Shown here one piece after another: positions 25,679 through 33,311 of a DNA stretch of 41,334 nt. The first letter of the stretch is position 1. Each line of letters opens with the position of its first letter. The stretch comes from an uncultured Curtobacterium sp. (GTDB lineage Bacteria > Actinomycetota > Actinomycetes > Actinomycetales > Microbacteriaceae), in NCBI GenBank assembly GCA_913778205.1, contig CAJYUW010000030.1, positions 1 to 41,334 on the forward strand, read 5' to 3'. The translations under genes were made by a program, and so were the position numbers. The notes under the pieces were generated by a model that searched no databases, was not told the DNA's origin, and saw nothing but the letters and a program-made list of their open reading frames with translations.

Positions 25679-26734
25679 GTGTCCGACGACCACGAACCCC
25701 GCAAGATCATCCTCGACTGCGACCCCGGCCACGACGACGCCGTCGCGATGCTGCTCGCCCACGGGAACCCCGACGTCGAGCTGCTCGCCGTGACCACCGT
25801 CGTCGGCAACCAGACGCTCCCGAAGGTCACCCGCAACGCCCTCGCCGTCGCCCGGATCGCGGGCATCACCGGCGTGCCGTTCGCCGCCGGGTCCCCGCGC
25901 CCGCTCCTGCGCGAGGTCGAGGTGGCCGAGGACATCCACGGCGAGAGCGGCCTCGACGGCCCGATGCTGCCCGAGCCGTCGTTCGGCCTCGACGAGCGAC
26001 ACGCGGTCGACCTCATCATCGACACGGTCATGGCGCACGAGCCCGGCACCGTCACCCTCGTCCCGACCGCCGGCCTGACGAACATCGCCCTGGCCGCCCG
26101 CAAGGAGCCGCGGATCGTCGAGCGCGTCAAGGAGGTCGTCCTGATGGGCGGCGGCGTGCACGTCGGCAACTGGAGCCCCGTCGCCGAGTTCAACATCGTG
26201 ATCGACCCCGAGGCCGCCGACATCGTCTTCAGCGCCGGATGGGACGTCGTGATGGTCGGCCTCGACCTCACACACCAGGCGCTCGCCACCCCGGAGGTCG
26301 CCGCGCGCATCGCCGCCGTCGGCACCGGGCCCGCCGCGTTCGTGGGGGAGCTGCTCGACTTCTTCGGCAAGGCCTACGAGCACGCGCAGGGCTTCGACGC
26401 GCCCCCGGTGCACGACCCGTGCGCCGTCGCGTACGTCATCGACCCGACGATCGTCCGCACCGTGAAGGTGCCGATCACCGTCGAGACGAAGGGCGAGCAC
26501 ACCCTCGGCATGACCGTCGCCGACTTCCGGGTGCCCGCGCCGGAGGACTGCCGCACGAGTGCCGCCCTCGAGCTCGACCACGGGCGGTTCTGGGACCTCG
26601 TCGTCGACGCCCTCGAGCGCATCGGCGAGACGCCCGACACCGGCTGGACGCCCCGCGCCGCAGCCGACCCCGCAGCCGAACCCGCCGCCGAACCCGCAGC
26701 TGTCCCCGACACCGCCGTCACCCCGGAGCACTGA
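25679..26734 (+). CDS. Nucleoside hydrolase (inosine-uridine type)
   Basis: A 351-residue N-ribohydrolase that splits ribonucleosides into base and ribose. The calcium-binding motif DCDPGHDD is at Asp13, Asp15, Asp19 and Asp20, and further family regions include LTNIALAARKEPRIVERV, VVLMGGGVHVGNWSPVAEFN and PPVHDPCAVAYVI. Length suits the family apart from an extra Ala-Pro-Glu-rich tail of about 25 residues. The GTG at 25679 has GTGGAG upstream; an earlier GTG at 25643 is less likely. It opens an operon with an MFS transporter and ribokinase. The base preference (purine or pyrimidine) cannot be read from the sequence. Confidence 0.9.
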   Translation: MSDDHEPRKIILDCDPGHDDAVAMLLAHGNPDVELLAVTTVVGNQTLPKVTRNALAVARIAGITGVPFAAGSPRPLLREVEVAEDIHGESGLDGPMLPEPSFGLDERHAVDLIIDTVMAHEPGTVTLVPTAGLTNIALAARKEPRIVERVKEVVLMGGGVHVGNWSPVAEFNIVIDPEAADIVFSAGWDVVMVGLDLTHQALATPEVAARIAAVGTGPAAFVGELLDFFGKAYEHAQGFDAPPVHDPCAVAYVIDPTIVRTVKVPITVETKGEHTLGMTVADFRVPAPEDCRTSAALELDHGRFWDLVVDALERIGETPDTGWTPRAAADPAAEPAAEPAAVPDTAVTPEH

Positions 26735-26740
26735 CCCACC

Positions 26741-28168
26741 ATGACCACCACCTCGACGACGACGTCGATCACCTCGAAGCGCTCCGTCGCGGCCCTCACC
26801 GCCGCGCTGCTCGCCGCCTGCGTCGCGTTCCAGCTCAACGCGAGCATGCTCAGCCCCGCACTCGTCACGATGGCGCGGGAGCTCCGGACCGACGACGCCA
26901 CGATCGGCCTCTCGCAGACGCTGTTCTTCACGCTCGCGGCCCTGTTCTCGCTGTTCCTCCCGAGGCTCTCCGACATCGTCGGTCGCAAGCGCGTCCTGCT
27001 CGCCATGCTCGTCGTGATGCTCGTCGGGAGCGTCGTCGCCGCGCTCGCCGTCAACGTCCCGATGCTGTTCGTCGGCCGCATGATCCAGGGCGTCACCGGT
27101 CCGGTCGTCCCGATCGGCCTGCTCATCCTCCGCAACGAGATCGCCGACCCGAAGCGCTACGGGGCGGCCCTCGGCCTCCTCACCGCGGTCAACGGAGGCA
27201 TCGCCGGGGTCGACGCGCTCGCCGGCGGCTGGATCGCCACGCACTTCGGCTTCCGGGGCATCTTCTGGGTGATCGCGGTCGTCACCGTCGTCGCCGCCCT
27301 CATGGTGGCCGCGTGGGGCGTCGAGTCGAAGCCGTCCGCCGGCACCCGGATGGACTGGTGGGGCGTGCTCCCGCTCGTCGTCAGCGTCGGCGCGCTCCTC
27401 ACCGCGTTCAACGAGGCGGGCAAGCTCGCCGCCGCGGACTGGGCGCTCGTCGCCGGCGGGATCGTCGTCGCGCTCGTCGCGTTCGGCATCTTCTGGGCCG
27501 TCGAGTCCCGGGTGCGCGAACCGCTCGTCGAGACCCGCTTCCTCAAGCGCCGCGGCACCTGGGCGCTCCTCGTCACGACCCTCCTCACGATGACCGGCGT
27601 CTTCGCGGTGGTCAACGGGCTGGTCACGTCGCTCGCGCAGAACACCGAGGTGGGCTTCGGGATGGAGGCCGACCTCGCCTCGCTCGCGTTCCTCACCCCG
27701 TACGCGCTGGTCGGCTGGGTCGTCGGACCGTTCGCCGGTCGGCTCGCGCCCACGCTCGGCTACCGGGCGGTGCTGCGCGTCGGGCTCGTCGGGAGCATCG
27801 TCGCGACGTTCGTGATGGCCTTCGTCGGTGTGCACTCGCTGCCCGTGCTCGTCGCCGCGACCGTGCTCATCGGCATCACCTACGCCGGCATCGCGAACAT
27901 CATCCTGAACGGGCTCGGGATCGTGCTGTCGCCGGACTCGAACCCCGGGTTCCTGCCCGGCCTCAACGCGGGGGCGTTCAACCTCGGTGCGGGCATCAGC
28001 TTCGCGGTCCTCCCGGCGCTCCAGATCGCGCTCGGCACCGGCGGGTCCGCCGGGACCGCCGGCTACTCCGGTGGCATGCTGCTCGGTGCCGCCATCACGT
28101 GCGCGGCGCTCGGCACGTCCTTCCTCATCCCCCGCCCGGCCTCGGCCGAGACAGGAGCAGCCGCATGA
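26741..28168 (+). CDS. MFS transporter, likely nucleoside or ribose importer
   Basis: A 475-residue transporter with about 14 hydrophobic segments. Motif A is PRLSDIVGRKRVLLAM; the first helices carry AFQLNASMLSPALVTM. By sequence it belongs with DHA-type transporters that usually export drugs, so the family alone would suggest efflux. Its place between a nucleoside hydrolase and ribokinase, with six bases to the first and an ATGA overlap with the second, favours uptake of a nucleoside. This functional call is by context only. Confidence 0.85.
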   Translation: MTTTSTTTSITSKRSVAALTAALLAACVAFQLNASMLSPALVTMARELRTDDATIGLSQTLFFTLAALFSLFLPRLSDIVGRKRVLLAMLVVMLVGSVVAALAVNVPMLFVGRMIQGVTGPVVPIGLLILRNEIADPKRYGAALGLLTAVNGGIAGVDALAGGWIATHFGFRGIFWVIAVVTVVAALMVAAWGVESKPSAGTRMDWWGVLPLVVSVGALLTAFNEAGKLAAADWALVAGGIVVALVAFGIFWAVESRVREPLVETRFLKRRGTWALLVTTLLTMTGVFAVVNGLVTSLAQNTEVGFGMEADLASLAFLTPYALVGWVVGPFAGRLAPTLGYRAVLRVGLVGSIVATFVMAFVGVHSLPVLVAATVLIGITYAGIANIILNGLGIVLSPDSNPGFLPGLNAGAFNLGAGISFAVLPALQIALGTGGSAGTAGYSGGMLLGAAITCAALGTSFLIPRPASAETGAAA

Positions 28169-29022
28169 CCGGCATCGTCGTCGTCGGCAGCCTCAACGCG
28201 GACCTCGTGGTCCGCACGGAGCGCTTCCCGAAGCCCGGCGAGACCCTCCAGGGGTCGGACCTCGCGATCCTCCCCGGTGGCAAGTCCGCCAACCAGGCGG
28301 TGGCAGCCGGGAGGCTCGGGGGCACGGTGCGCATGATCGGTGCGGTCGGCGGCGACGGGAACGGTGCGCTGCTCCGCGACTCCGTCGCGGCGGCCGGTGT
28401 CGACACGACGCACGTCGCGGTCCGCGAGGGGGTCGCGACCGGCACCGCCGTCATCACGGTCGACGCCGCCGGCGAGAATACGATCGTGATCTCCGCCGGG
28501 GCGAACGGCACGCTGACGCCGGAGGACGTCCCGTCGGACGTGTTCGCCGACGCCGGGGTGCTGGGGCTCTGCCTCGAGGTCTCCGTCGACGTGGTCCTCG
28601 CCGCGGCCCGCGCCGCGCACGCCGCAGGCGTGGCCGTCCTGACGAACCTGTCCCCGTTCGGCGCCGTCCCGCAGGAGCTGCTCGACCTGACCGACGTCCT
28701 CCTCGTCAACGAGCACGAGGCCGCCGAGCTCGGCGACCACGGCGTCCGTCGTTCGATCGTCACCCGTGGCGGCGCGGGCTGCACCGTGCACGACGGCGAC
28801 GCGGACCCGGTCGCGGTCGCCCCCGTCCGCGTCGAGCCGGTCGACACCACGGGGTGCGGTGACGCGTTCATGGGCGCGGTGGCACTGCGGCTCGCCGCCG
28901 GTGACACGCTCGCCGACGCCGCACGCTTCGCCGTCGGGGTCGGGGCGTACGCCGCGACCAAGCCGGGCGCGCAGGCGTCCTACCCGACCACCGCCGAGCT
29001 GGAGGCGTTCCTGCGGGCGTAG
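28165..29022 (+). CDS. rbsK: Ribokinase
   Basis: A 285-residue PfkB-family sugar kinase that phosphorylates ribose at O5 with ATP. The ribose-binding start GSLNADLVVRTERFPKPGET, the GG loop PGGKSANQAVAAGRLGG and the anion-hole/catalytic motif DTTGCGDAFMGA with Asp233 are all present. The ATG overlaps the transporter stop codon, with ACAGGAGCAG upstream. In this operon it would capture the ribose freed by the nucleoside hydrolase and send it, as ribose 5-phosphate, to the pentose phosphate pathway, where phosphoketolase in this window could also act. PfkB members for other sugars or nucleosides remain possible. Confidence 0.85.
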   Translation: MTGIVVVGSLNADLVVRTERFPKPGETLQGSDLAILPGGKSANQAVAAGRLGGTVRMIGAVGGDGNGALLRDSVAAAGVDTTHVAVREGVATGTAVITVDAAGENTIVISAGANGTLTPEDVPSDVFADAGVLGLCLEVSVDVVLAAARAAHAAGVAVLTNLSPFGAVPQELLDLTDVLLVNEHEAAELGDHGVRRSIVTRGGAGCTVHDGDADPVAVAPVRVEPVDTTGCGDAFMGAVALRLAAGDTLADAARFAVGVGAYAATKPGAQASYPTTAELEAFLRA

Positions 29023-29041
29023 GTCGGGCCTCCCGGCCCAC

Positions 29042-29047
29042 TAGCGT
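29042..29047 (+). promoter_or_regulatory. -10 box TAGCGT for the Ppx/GppA gene
   Basis: TAGCGT, then six bases, then ATG 29054. It starts 20 bases after the ribokinase stop, separating this gene from the nucleoside operon. Confidence 0.65.
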
Positions 29048-29053
29048 GGTGCC

Positions 29054-29989
29054 ATGCGCGTCGGAGTCCTCGACATCGGGTCCAACACCGGCCACCTGCT
29101 CGTGGTGGACGCCCACGGCGGGGCCGCGCCGCTGCCGGCGTCCTCGTTCAAGCAGCCGCTGCGCCTCGCCGAGCACCTCGACGGGTCCGGCGCCGTGACG
29201 CCGGAGGGTGTCGGCGCGCTCACGGCGTTCGTCGCCGACGCCGTGCGCGTCGCCGAGGAACGCGGCTGCGAGGACATGCTCGCGTTCGCCACGTCGGCCG
29301 TCCGCGACGCCGTGAACTCCGACGCGGTCCTCGCGCACGTCGAGGCGGAGACGGGCGTCGAGCTCGCCGTCCTGTCCGGCGGCGACGAGGCGCGCCTGAC
29401 CTTCCTCGCCGTCCGGCGCTGGTTCGGCTGGTCCGCCGGGCGACTGGCGGTGTTCGACATCGGCGGCGGCTCGCTCGAGATCGCCGGGGGCGCGGACGAG
29501 GCGCCCGACGTCGCCTGGTCGATGCCGATCGGGGCCGCCCGGCTCGCGCGGTCGTTCTTCGCGGCGGGCACCCCCACCGAGGAGGACGTCCGCCGGCTCC
29601 GGCACGAGATCCGGGTCGAGATCGCGCGGGACGCGGGGCTGTTGCTCCGCGCCGGACGGCCGGACCGTGCCGTGGCGACCTCGAAGACGTTCCGGTCGAT
29701 CGCCCGGATCTGCGGTGCTGCACCGTCGGCCGACGGGCCGCTCGTGCCGCGCGCCCTCGACGGTGCCGAGCTGCGGCGGCAGTTGCCCGCGCTGCTCGGC
29801 ATGACCGTCGACCAGCTGGCCACGCTGCCCGGGGTCTCGCCGAGTCGGGCGCACCAGGTGGTCCCCGGAGCCCTCGTGGCCGAGGCGTGCCTCGACATCT
29901 TCGACCTGCCGGCGCTCGAGATCTGCCCGTGGGCGCTCCGCGAGGGTGTGATCCTCGAGCGGCTCGACCAGCTGTCCGTGCTGGGCTGA
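29054..29989 (+). CDS. Ppx/GppA family phosphatase
   Basis: A 311-residue member of the exopolyphosphatase/guanosine pentaphosphate phosphatase family (ASKHA fold). The phosphate-binding loops are [18 protein letters not shown] at the N-terminus and [12 protein letters not shown] near residue 135; [10 protein letters not shown] is also typical. It is the short actinobacterial form without the C-terminal HD-like domain of E. coli Ppx. Members release phosphate from polyphosphate or pppGpp, linking it to stress signalling; which substrate applies is unknown. It is a leaderless single gene. Confidence 0.87.
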   Translation: MRVGVLDIGSNTGHLLVVDAHGGAAPLPASSFKQPLRLAEHLDGSGAVTPEGVGALTAFVADAVRVAEERGCEDMLAFATSAVRDAVNSDAVLAHVEAETGVELAVLSGGDEARLTFLAVRRWFGWSAGRLAVFDIGGGSLEIAGGADEAPDVAWSMPIGAARLARSFFAAGTPTEEDVRRLRHEIRVEIARDAGLLLRAGRPDRAVATSKTFRSIARICGAAPSADGPLVPRALDGAELRRQLPALLGMTVDQLATLPGVSPSRAHQVVPGALVAEACLDIFDLPALEICPWALREGVILERLDQLSVLG

Positions 29990-30030
29990 GGCCGGGTCCG
30001 GGGTCGGGCGCACGCCTCCCGGGGCTGGGT

Positions 30031-30636
30031 TCACGCCCTCCGGGGTGGGGCGAGGAGCCAGGGGCGGATGAGCTTCGTCACCGTCGGGAGCACCCAGAAC
30101 GTCATGATCGGCGTGAGCACGAGTGTCGTGACGAGCACGCGGGGCAGCACGGCCAGCTGCCCGAACGCCGGGACGAGCCAGCCGACCAGGTACGTGAAGG
30201 CGAGGTTGACCGGGAAGAACCCGAGCCAGATGCTCACGGCCTGCTTCCACCGCGGTGGGGCACTCGACGCGGGGGCGTCCTGCGGGGCGTCGAACCAGCC
30301 CTCGATCCCGGTGCGCTTCTCGACGCGGGACTCGACGACGAGGTCCCGGCCGAGGTCGAGCCACCGCAGCCGGTCGTCGGAGTTCTCCCACGTGGCGAGC
30401 GTCTCGTGGTCGGCGAAGCGGTAGAGCACGTGCCACTCGCGGCTCGTCGCGTGCGAGCGGACCCAACCGGATCCGAGGAACCCGGGGTACCGGTTCGCGA
30501 GGTTGACGCCGGACTGCACCCAGCGGGTGGCCTCCGGGATGCGGTCGGGGTCGACCAGACGGGTGATGGACACGGTGACGGGCGGGCCTGCACTCACGGA
30601 TGACGAGGCGAGGCTCCCTGGCTCTTGTGGAGTCAT
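30031..30636 (-). CDS. Antibiotic-biosynthesis-monooxygenase-like membrane protein
   Basis: A 201-residue protein in two parts. Residues 20-105 resemble the dimeric alpha/beta-barrel domain of the ABM family (PVTVSITRLVDPDRIPEAT, then FLGSGWVRSHATSREWHVLYRFADHETLATWENS). Residues 130-195 hold two membrane helices (LGFFPVNLAFTYLVGWLV and VLVTTLVLTPIMTFWVL). This ABM-plus-two-helix layout is a recognised but uncharacterised group, so no reaction is assigned. The ATG at 30636 is six bases from a GACACT box. It is divergent from the DUF6328-like gene. Confidence 0.8.
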   Translation of the reverse strand: MTPQEPGSLASSSVSAGPPVTVSITRLVDPDRIPEATRWVQSGVNLANRYPGFLGSGWVRSHATSREWHVLYRFADHETLATWENSDDRLRWLDLGRDLVVESRVEKRTGIEGWFDAPQDAPASSAPPRWKQAVSIWLGFFPVNLAFTYLVGWLVPAFGQLAVLPRVLVTTLVLTPIMTFWVLPTVTKLIRPWLLAPPRRA

Positions 30637-30642
30637 GGTCCC

Positions 30643-30648
30643 AGTGTC
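30643..30648 (-). promoter_or_regulatory. -10 box GACACT for a leaderless start at 30636
   Basis: On the minus strand GACACT, then six bases, then ATG. Confidence 0.45.
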
Positions 30649-30719
30649 CCCGAAGCGTGTTTCGTGCTCGTGACGGAGCGGAGGTGGCGGTCGCGCGATC
30701 GCCGGGGTCGTGCGGCCAG

Positions 30720-30725
30720 TACGGT
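30720..30725 (+). promoter_or_regulatory. -10 box TACGGT for a leaderless start at 30732
   Basis: TACGGT, then six bases, then ATG. Confidence 0.6.
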
Positions 30726-30731
30726 CACCTC

Positions 30732-31217
30732 ATGAGCGAGTTGGAGCGGGGCCGGAACGAGACCCCGACCGAGCGGTGGGACCGGAACTGGAGCGACATC
30801 CAGCAGGAGCTCCGCATCGTGCAGACCGGGACGCAGATCCTCGCCGGGTTCCTGCTCACCCTGCCGTTCCAGCAGCGGTTCTCGTCGTTGAGCGCACGGC
30901 AGGAGACGGTCTACCTGACGCTCGTCGTCCTCGCCGTGGCCGTGACGGTGGTCGCGCTCGCCGTCGTCGCCACGCACCGGCTCGTGTTCCGGCAGCGGCA
31001 GAAGCACGACCTCGTGCGGGCCGGCAACGTCCTGCTGCTCGTGACGCTCTACGCCGCGGCGCTCCTGTTCGCGGGCACGGTGTGGTTCGTGTTCGACGTG
31101 GTGCTCGGCGGCGCGGGCGGCGTCGTCGCGGGCATCGCGGTGTTCGTGGGGACGGGCACGCTCTGGACGGCCCTGCCGACCGTGCTGCGGCGGACCGCCC
31201 GGGACACCGAGGGCTAG
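30732..31217 (+). CDS. DUF6328-like small membrane protein
   Basis: A 161-residue protein with a charged N-terminus containing the conserved RNWSDIQQELRIVQTGTQIL segment and four hydrophobic helices (about residues 38-52, 60-82, 95-120, 125-148). The start and helix pattern fit the DUF6328 family, which has been loosely labelled sodium:proton antiporter without experimental support. The start codon is set by the -10 box. Its stop codon shares CTAG with the end of the convergent ku gene. Confidence 0.75.
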   Translation: MSELERGRNETPTERWDRNWSDIQQELRIVQTGTQILAGFLLTLPFQQRFSSLSARQETVYLTLVVLAVAVTVVALAVVATHRLVFRQRQKHDLVRAGNVLLLVTLYAAALLFAGTVWFVFDVVLGGAGGVVAGIAVFVGTGTLWTALPTVLRRTARDTEG

Positions 31218-32323
31218 CTGGCGCGCTTCTTCGCCGGGGCCTTCTTCGCGGGTGCTTCCTTCGCTGGTGCCTTCTTCGCGGGTGCCTTCTTCGTCGTCCC
31301 CGCGGACGACGCTCCCGTGGTGCCCGTCTTCTTCGCTGCGCTCGTGTCCGAGCCGCTCGTCTTCTTCGCCCCGGTCGTCTTCGCGGTGCTCGTCCTCCTC
31401 GCTGCGCCCGCACCCTCCCGGGCCGACGTCTTCCCGCCGGACGCGTCGTCAGCCGCGTCGTCGGCGGTGGACTCCGCCCGCGCCGACCGCGACCCGCCCC
31501 GGGAACGCGACCCCGAGCCTCCCGTCCGCTTCCTGTCGACGGACGCCCGCAGGGCGGCCATCAGGTCGATGACGTCCCCGCCCTCGCCGTCGTCACCGTC
31601 CTCCTCGCGCTCGCCGAAGGTCGCCGCCGTGTCGACGTCGTCGCCGGACGCGAGCTTGGCGTCGATGAGCTGCTGCAGCTCCTCCTGGTAGGAGTCGGTG
31701 TACCGGTCCGGGTCGAAGTCGGCGGACATGCTGTCGACGAGCGACGACGACATCTTCAGCTCGTTCGCACTGACCTTCGTCGAGGCGTCCAGCGACGGGA
31801 AGTCCGCGGCCCGGACCTCGTCGCCCCAGAGCAGCCCCTGGAGCAGGATGACGTCGTCGTGCACGCGCAGGACGCCGAGCCGGGTCTTCTGCCGGAGCGT
31901 GAACTGCACGATGGCCAGCCGGTCGGTCTTCGCGAGCGTCTCGCGCAGGAGGACGTAGGCCTTCGGGGAGCGGGAGTCGGGCTCGAGGTAGTACGACTTC
32001 TCGAACATCATCGGGTCGACCTGCTCGACGGGCACGAACTCGAGGACCTCGACCTCGTGGGACTGCTCCTCGGGCAGCTGCGAGAAGTCCTCCGCGGTGA
32101 GCACGACCGTCTTCTCGCCGTCGTCGTAGGCGCGTTGGATGTCGGCGTACTCGACCTCGTGGCCGAACTCGCACACGCGCTTGTACCGGATGCGGCCCTT
32201 GTCCTCGTCGTGCACCTGGTGGAGCGAGACGTCGTGGGTCTCGGTCGCGGCGTACACCTTGATCGGCACGTTGACGAGCCCGAACGCGATGGAGCCCTTC
32301 CAGATCGACCTCATGGGGGACAT
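31214..32323 (-). CDS. ku: Ku protein, non-homologous end joining
   Basis: A 369-residue bacterial Ku, which as a ring-shaped homodimer threads onto DNA ends and recruits LigD. The Ku core (about residues 1-265) is typical: RSIWKGSIAFGLVNVPIKVY, HDEDKGRIRYKRVC and LLQGLLWGDEVR. After it comes a long low-complexity tail of about 100 residues that ends in repeated KKAPAK units (AKKAPAKEAPAKKAPAKKRAS region). Lys-rich tails of this kind occur in mycobacterial Ku and add DNA-binding contact. ATG 32323 is chosen because AGGGACGGG lies upstream; ATG 32314, three codons later, is possible. It is divergent from the SDR-ligD unit. Confidence 0.92.
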   Translation of the reverse strand: MSPMRSIWKGSIAFGLVNVPIKVYAATETHDVSLHQVHDEDKGRIRYKRVCEFGHEVEYADIQRAYDDGEKTVVLTAEDFSQLPEEQSHEVEVLEFVPVEQVDPMMFEKSYYLEPDSRSPKAYVLLRETLAKTDRLAIVQFTLRQKTRLGVLRVHDDVILLQGLLWGDEVRAADFPSLDASTKVSANELKMSSSLVDSMSADFDPDRYTDSYQEELQQLIDAKLASGDDVDTAATFGEREEDGDDGEGGDVIDLMAALRASVDRKRTGGSGSRSRGGSRSARAESTADDAADDASGGKTSAREGAGAARRTSTAKTTGAKKTSGSDTSAAKKTGTTGASSAGTTKKAPAKKAPAKEAPAKKAPAKKRAS

Positions 32324-32420
32324 GATGCCCGTCCCTGCACAGGAGCGTCCGGAGGGAGGCGTCCTCCACGGTTCTGCGTTCACTGGACCGTCCTCGGGCA
32401 CGGACGAGCACGATGAGGAC

Positions 32421-33311
32421 ATGAGCCAGCTCGACAAGCAGGACCCGCGCACGCAGTACGCCCGGCCGCCGTTCCCCGCGCAGACGCAGCAGGGTGCCGG
32501 CCTCGCGAGCGCGATGCACCCGGCACCCGACCATGGCGAGACCGGGTACCAGGGGACCGGACGGATGCGCGGGTACCGCGTGCTCGTCACCGGAGCCGAC
32601 TCCGGCATCGGACGGGCGGCGGCGATCGCGATGGCGAAGGAGGGCGCGGACGTCGCCCTGAACGCCCTCCCCGAGGAACGCAGCGACCTCGAGGAGGTCC
32701 GCGACGTCATCGGGGCACTGGGGCGGACGGCGGTCCTGCTCCCGGGCGACCTCACCGACGAGGACTTCTGCGACGGACTCGTGCGCGACGCCGTCAGCAT
32801 GCTCGGCGGTCTCGACGCGCTCGTCACCGTCGCCGGGTCCCAGCAGGTGCACGAGGACGTCACGCAGCAGTCGACCGAGTCGTTCGACCGGACGCTCAAG
32901 GTCAACCTCTACTCGCTGTTCTGGCTGGTCCGGGCAGCGGTGCCGCACCTGGCGCCGGGCAGCGCCATCGTCACGACGAGCTCGGTGTCCGCGTACGAAC
33001 CGCAGGCGCGGATGATCGACTACGCGGCGACCAAGTCGGCGATCATCACCTACACGAACGGTCTCGCGCGGCAGCTGGCGCCGAAGGGCATCCGGGCGAA
33101 CACCGTCGTGCCCGGGCCGGTGTGGACGCCGCTGCAGCCCGTCAGCTACCCGGGCGACGAGATCGCGCACTACGGCGAGGGCACCCCGTTCGGGCGCCCA
33201 GCACAGCCCGTCGAACTCGGCAGCGCGTACGTGTACCTCGCCGGACCGGAGTCGTCCTACACCTCCGGGTCGACCCTGACGGTGGCGGGGGCGACCGGGG
33301 TGGCGCTGTGA
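32421..33311 (+). CDS. SDR family oxidoreductase coupled to ligD
   Basis: A 296-residue short-chain dehydrogenase/reductase. An N-terminal extension of about 50 residues (DPRTQYARPPFPAQTQQGAG) is typical of the subgroup related to Bacillus general stress SDR proteins. The cofactor loop is VTGADSGIGRAA; the active site has SSVSAYEP (Ser) and YAATKSA (Y-x-x-x-K). GATGAGGA precedes the ATG. Its stop overlaps the GTG of ligD by GTGA, so the two are translated as a unit. The substrate is unknown; the company of ligD and ku suggests a stress-survival role. Confidence 0.9.
   Translation: MSQLDKQDPRTQYARPPFPAQTQQGAGLASAMHPAPDHGETGYQGTGRMRGYRVLVTGADSGIGRAAAIAMAKEGADVALNALPEERSDLEEVRDVIGALGRTAVLLPGDLTDEDFCDGLVRDAVSMLGGLDALVTVAGSQQVHEDVTQQSTESFDRTLKVNLYSLFWLVRAAVPHLAPGSAIVTTSSVSAYEPQARMIDYAATKSAIITYTNGLARQLAPKGIRANTVVPGPVWTPLQPVSYPGDEIAHYGEGTPFGRPAQPVELGSAYVYLAGPESSYTSGSTLTVAGATGVAL

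Noticed and set aside
31240..31410. Near-repetitive GCCTTCTTCGC sequence that looks like a tandem DNA repeat
   Set aside because: It is the coding sequence of the Lys/Ala/Pro-rich tail of Ku, so it is described with that gene.
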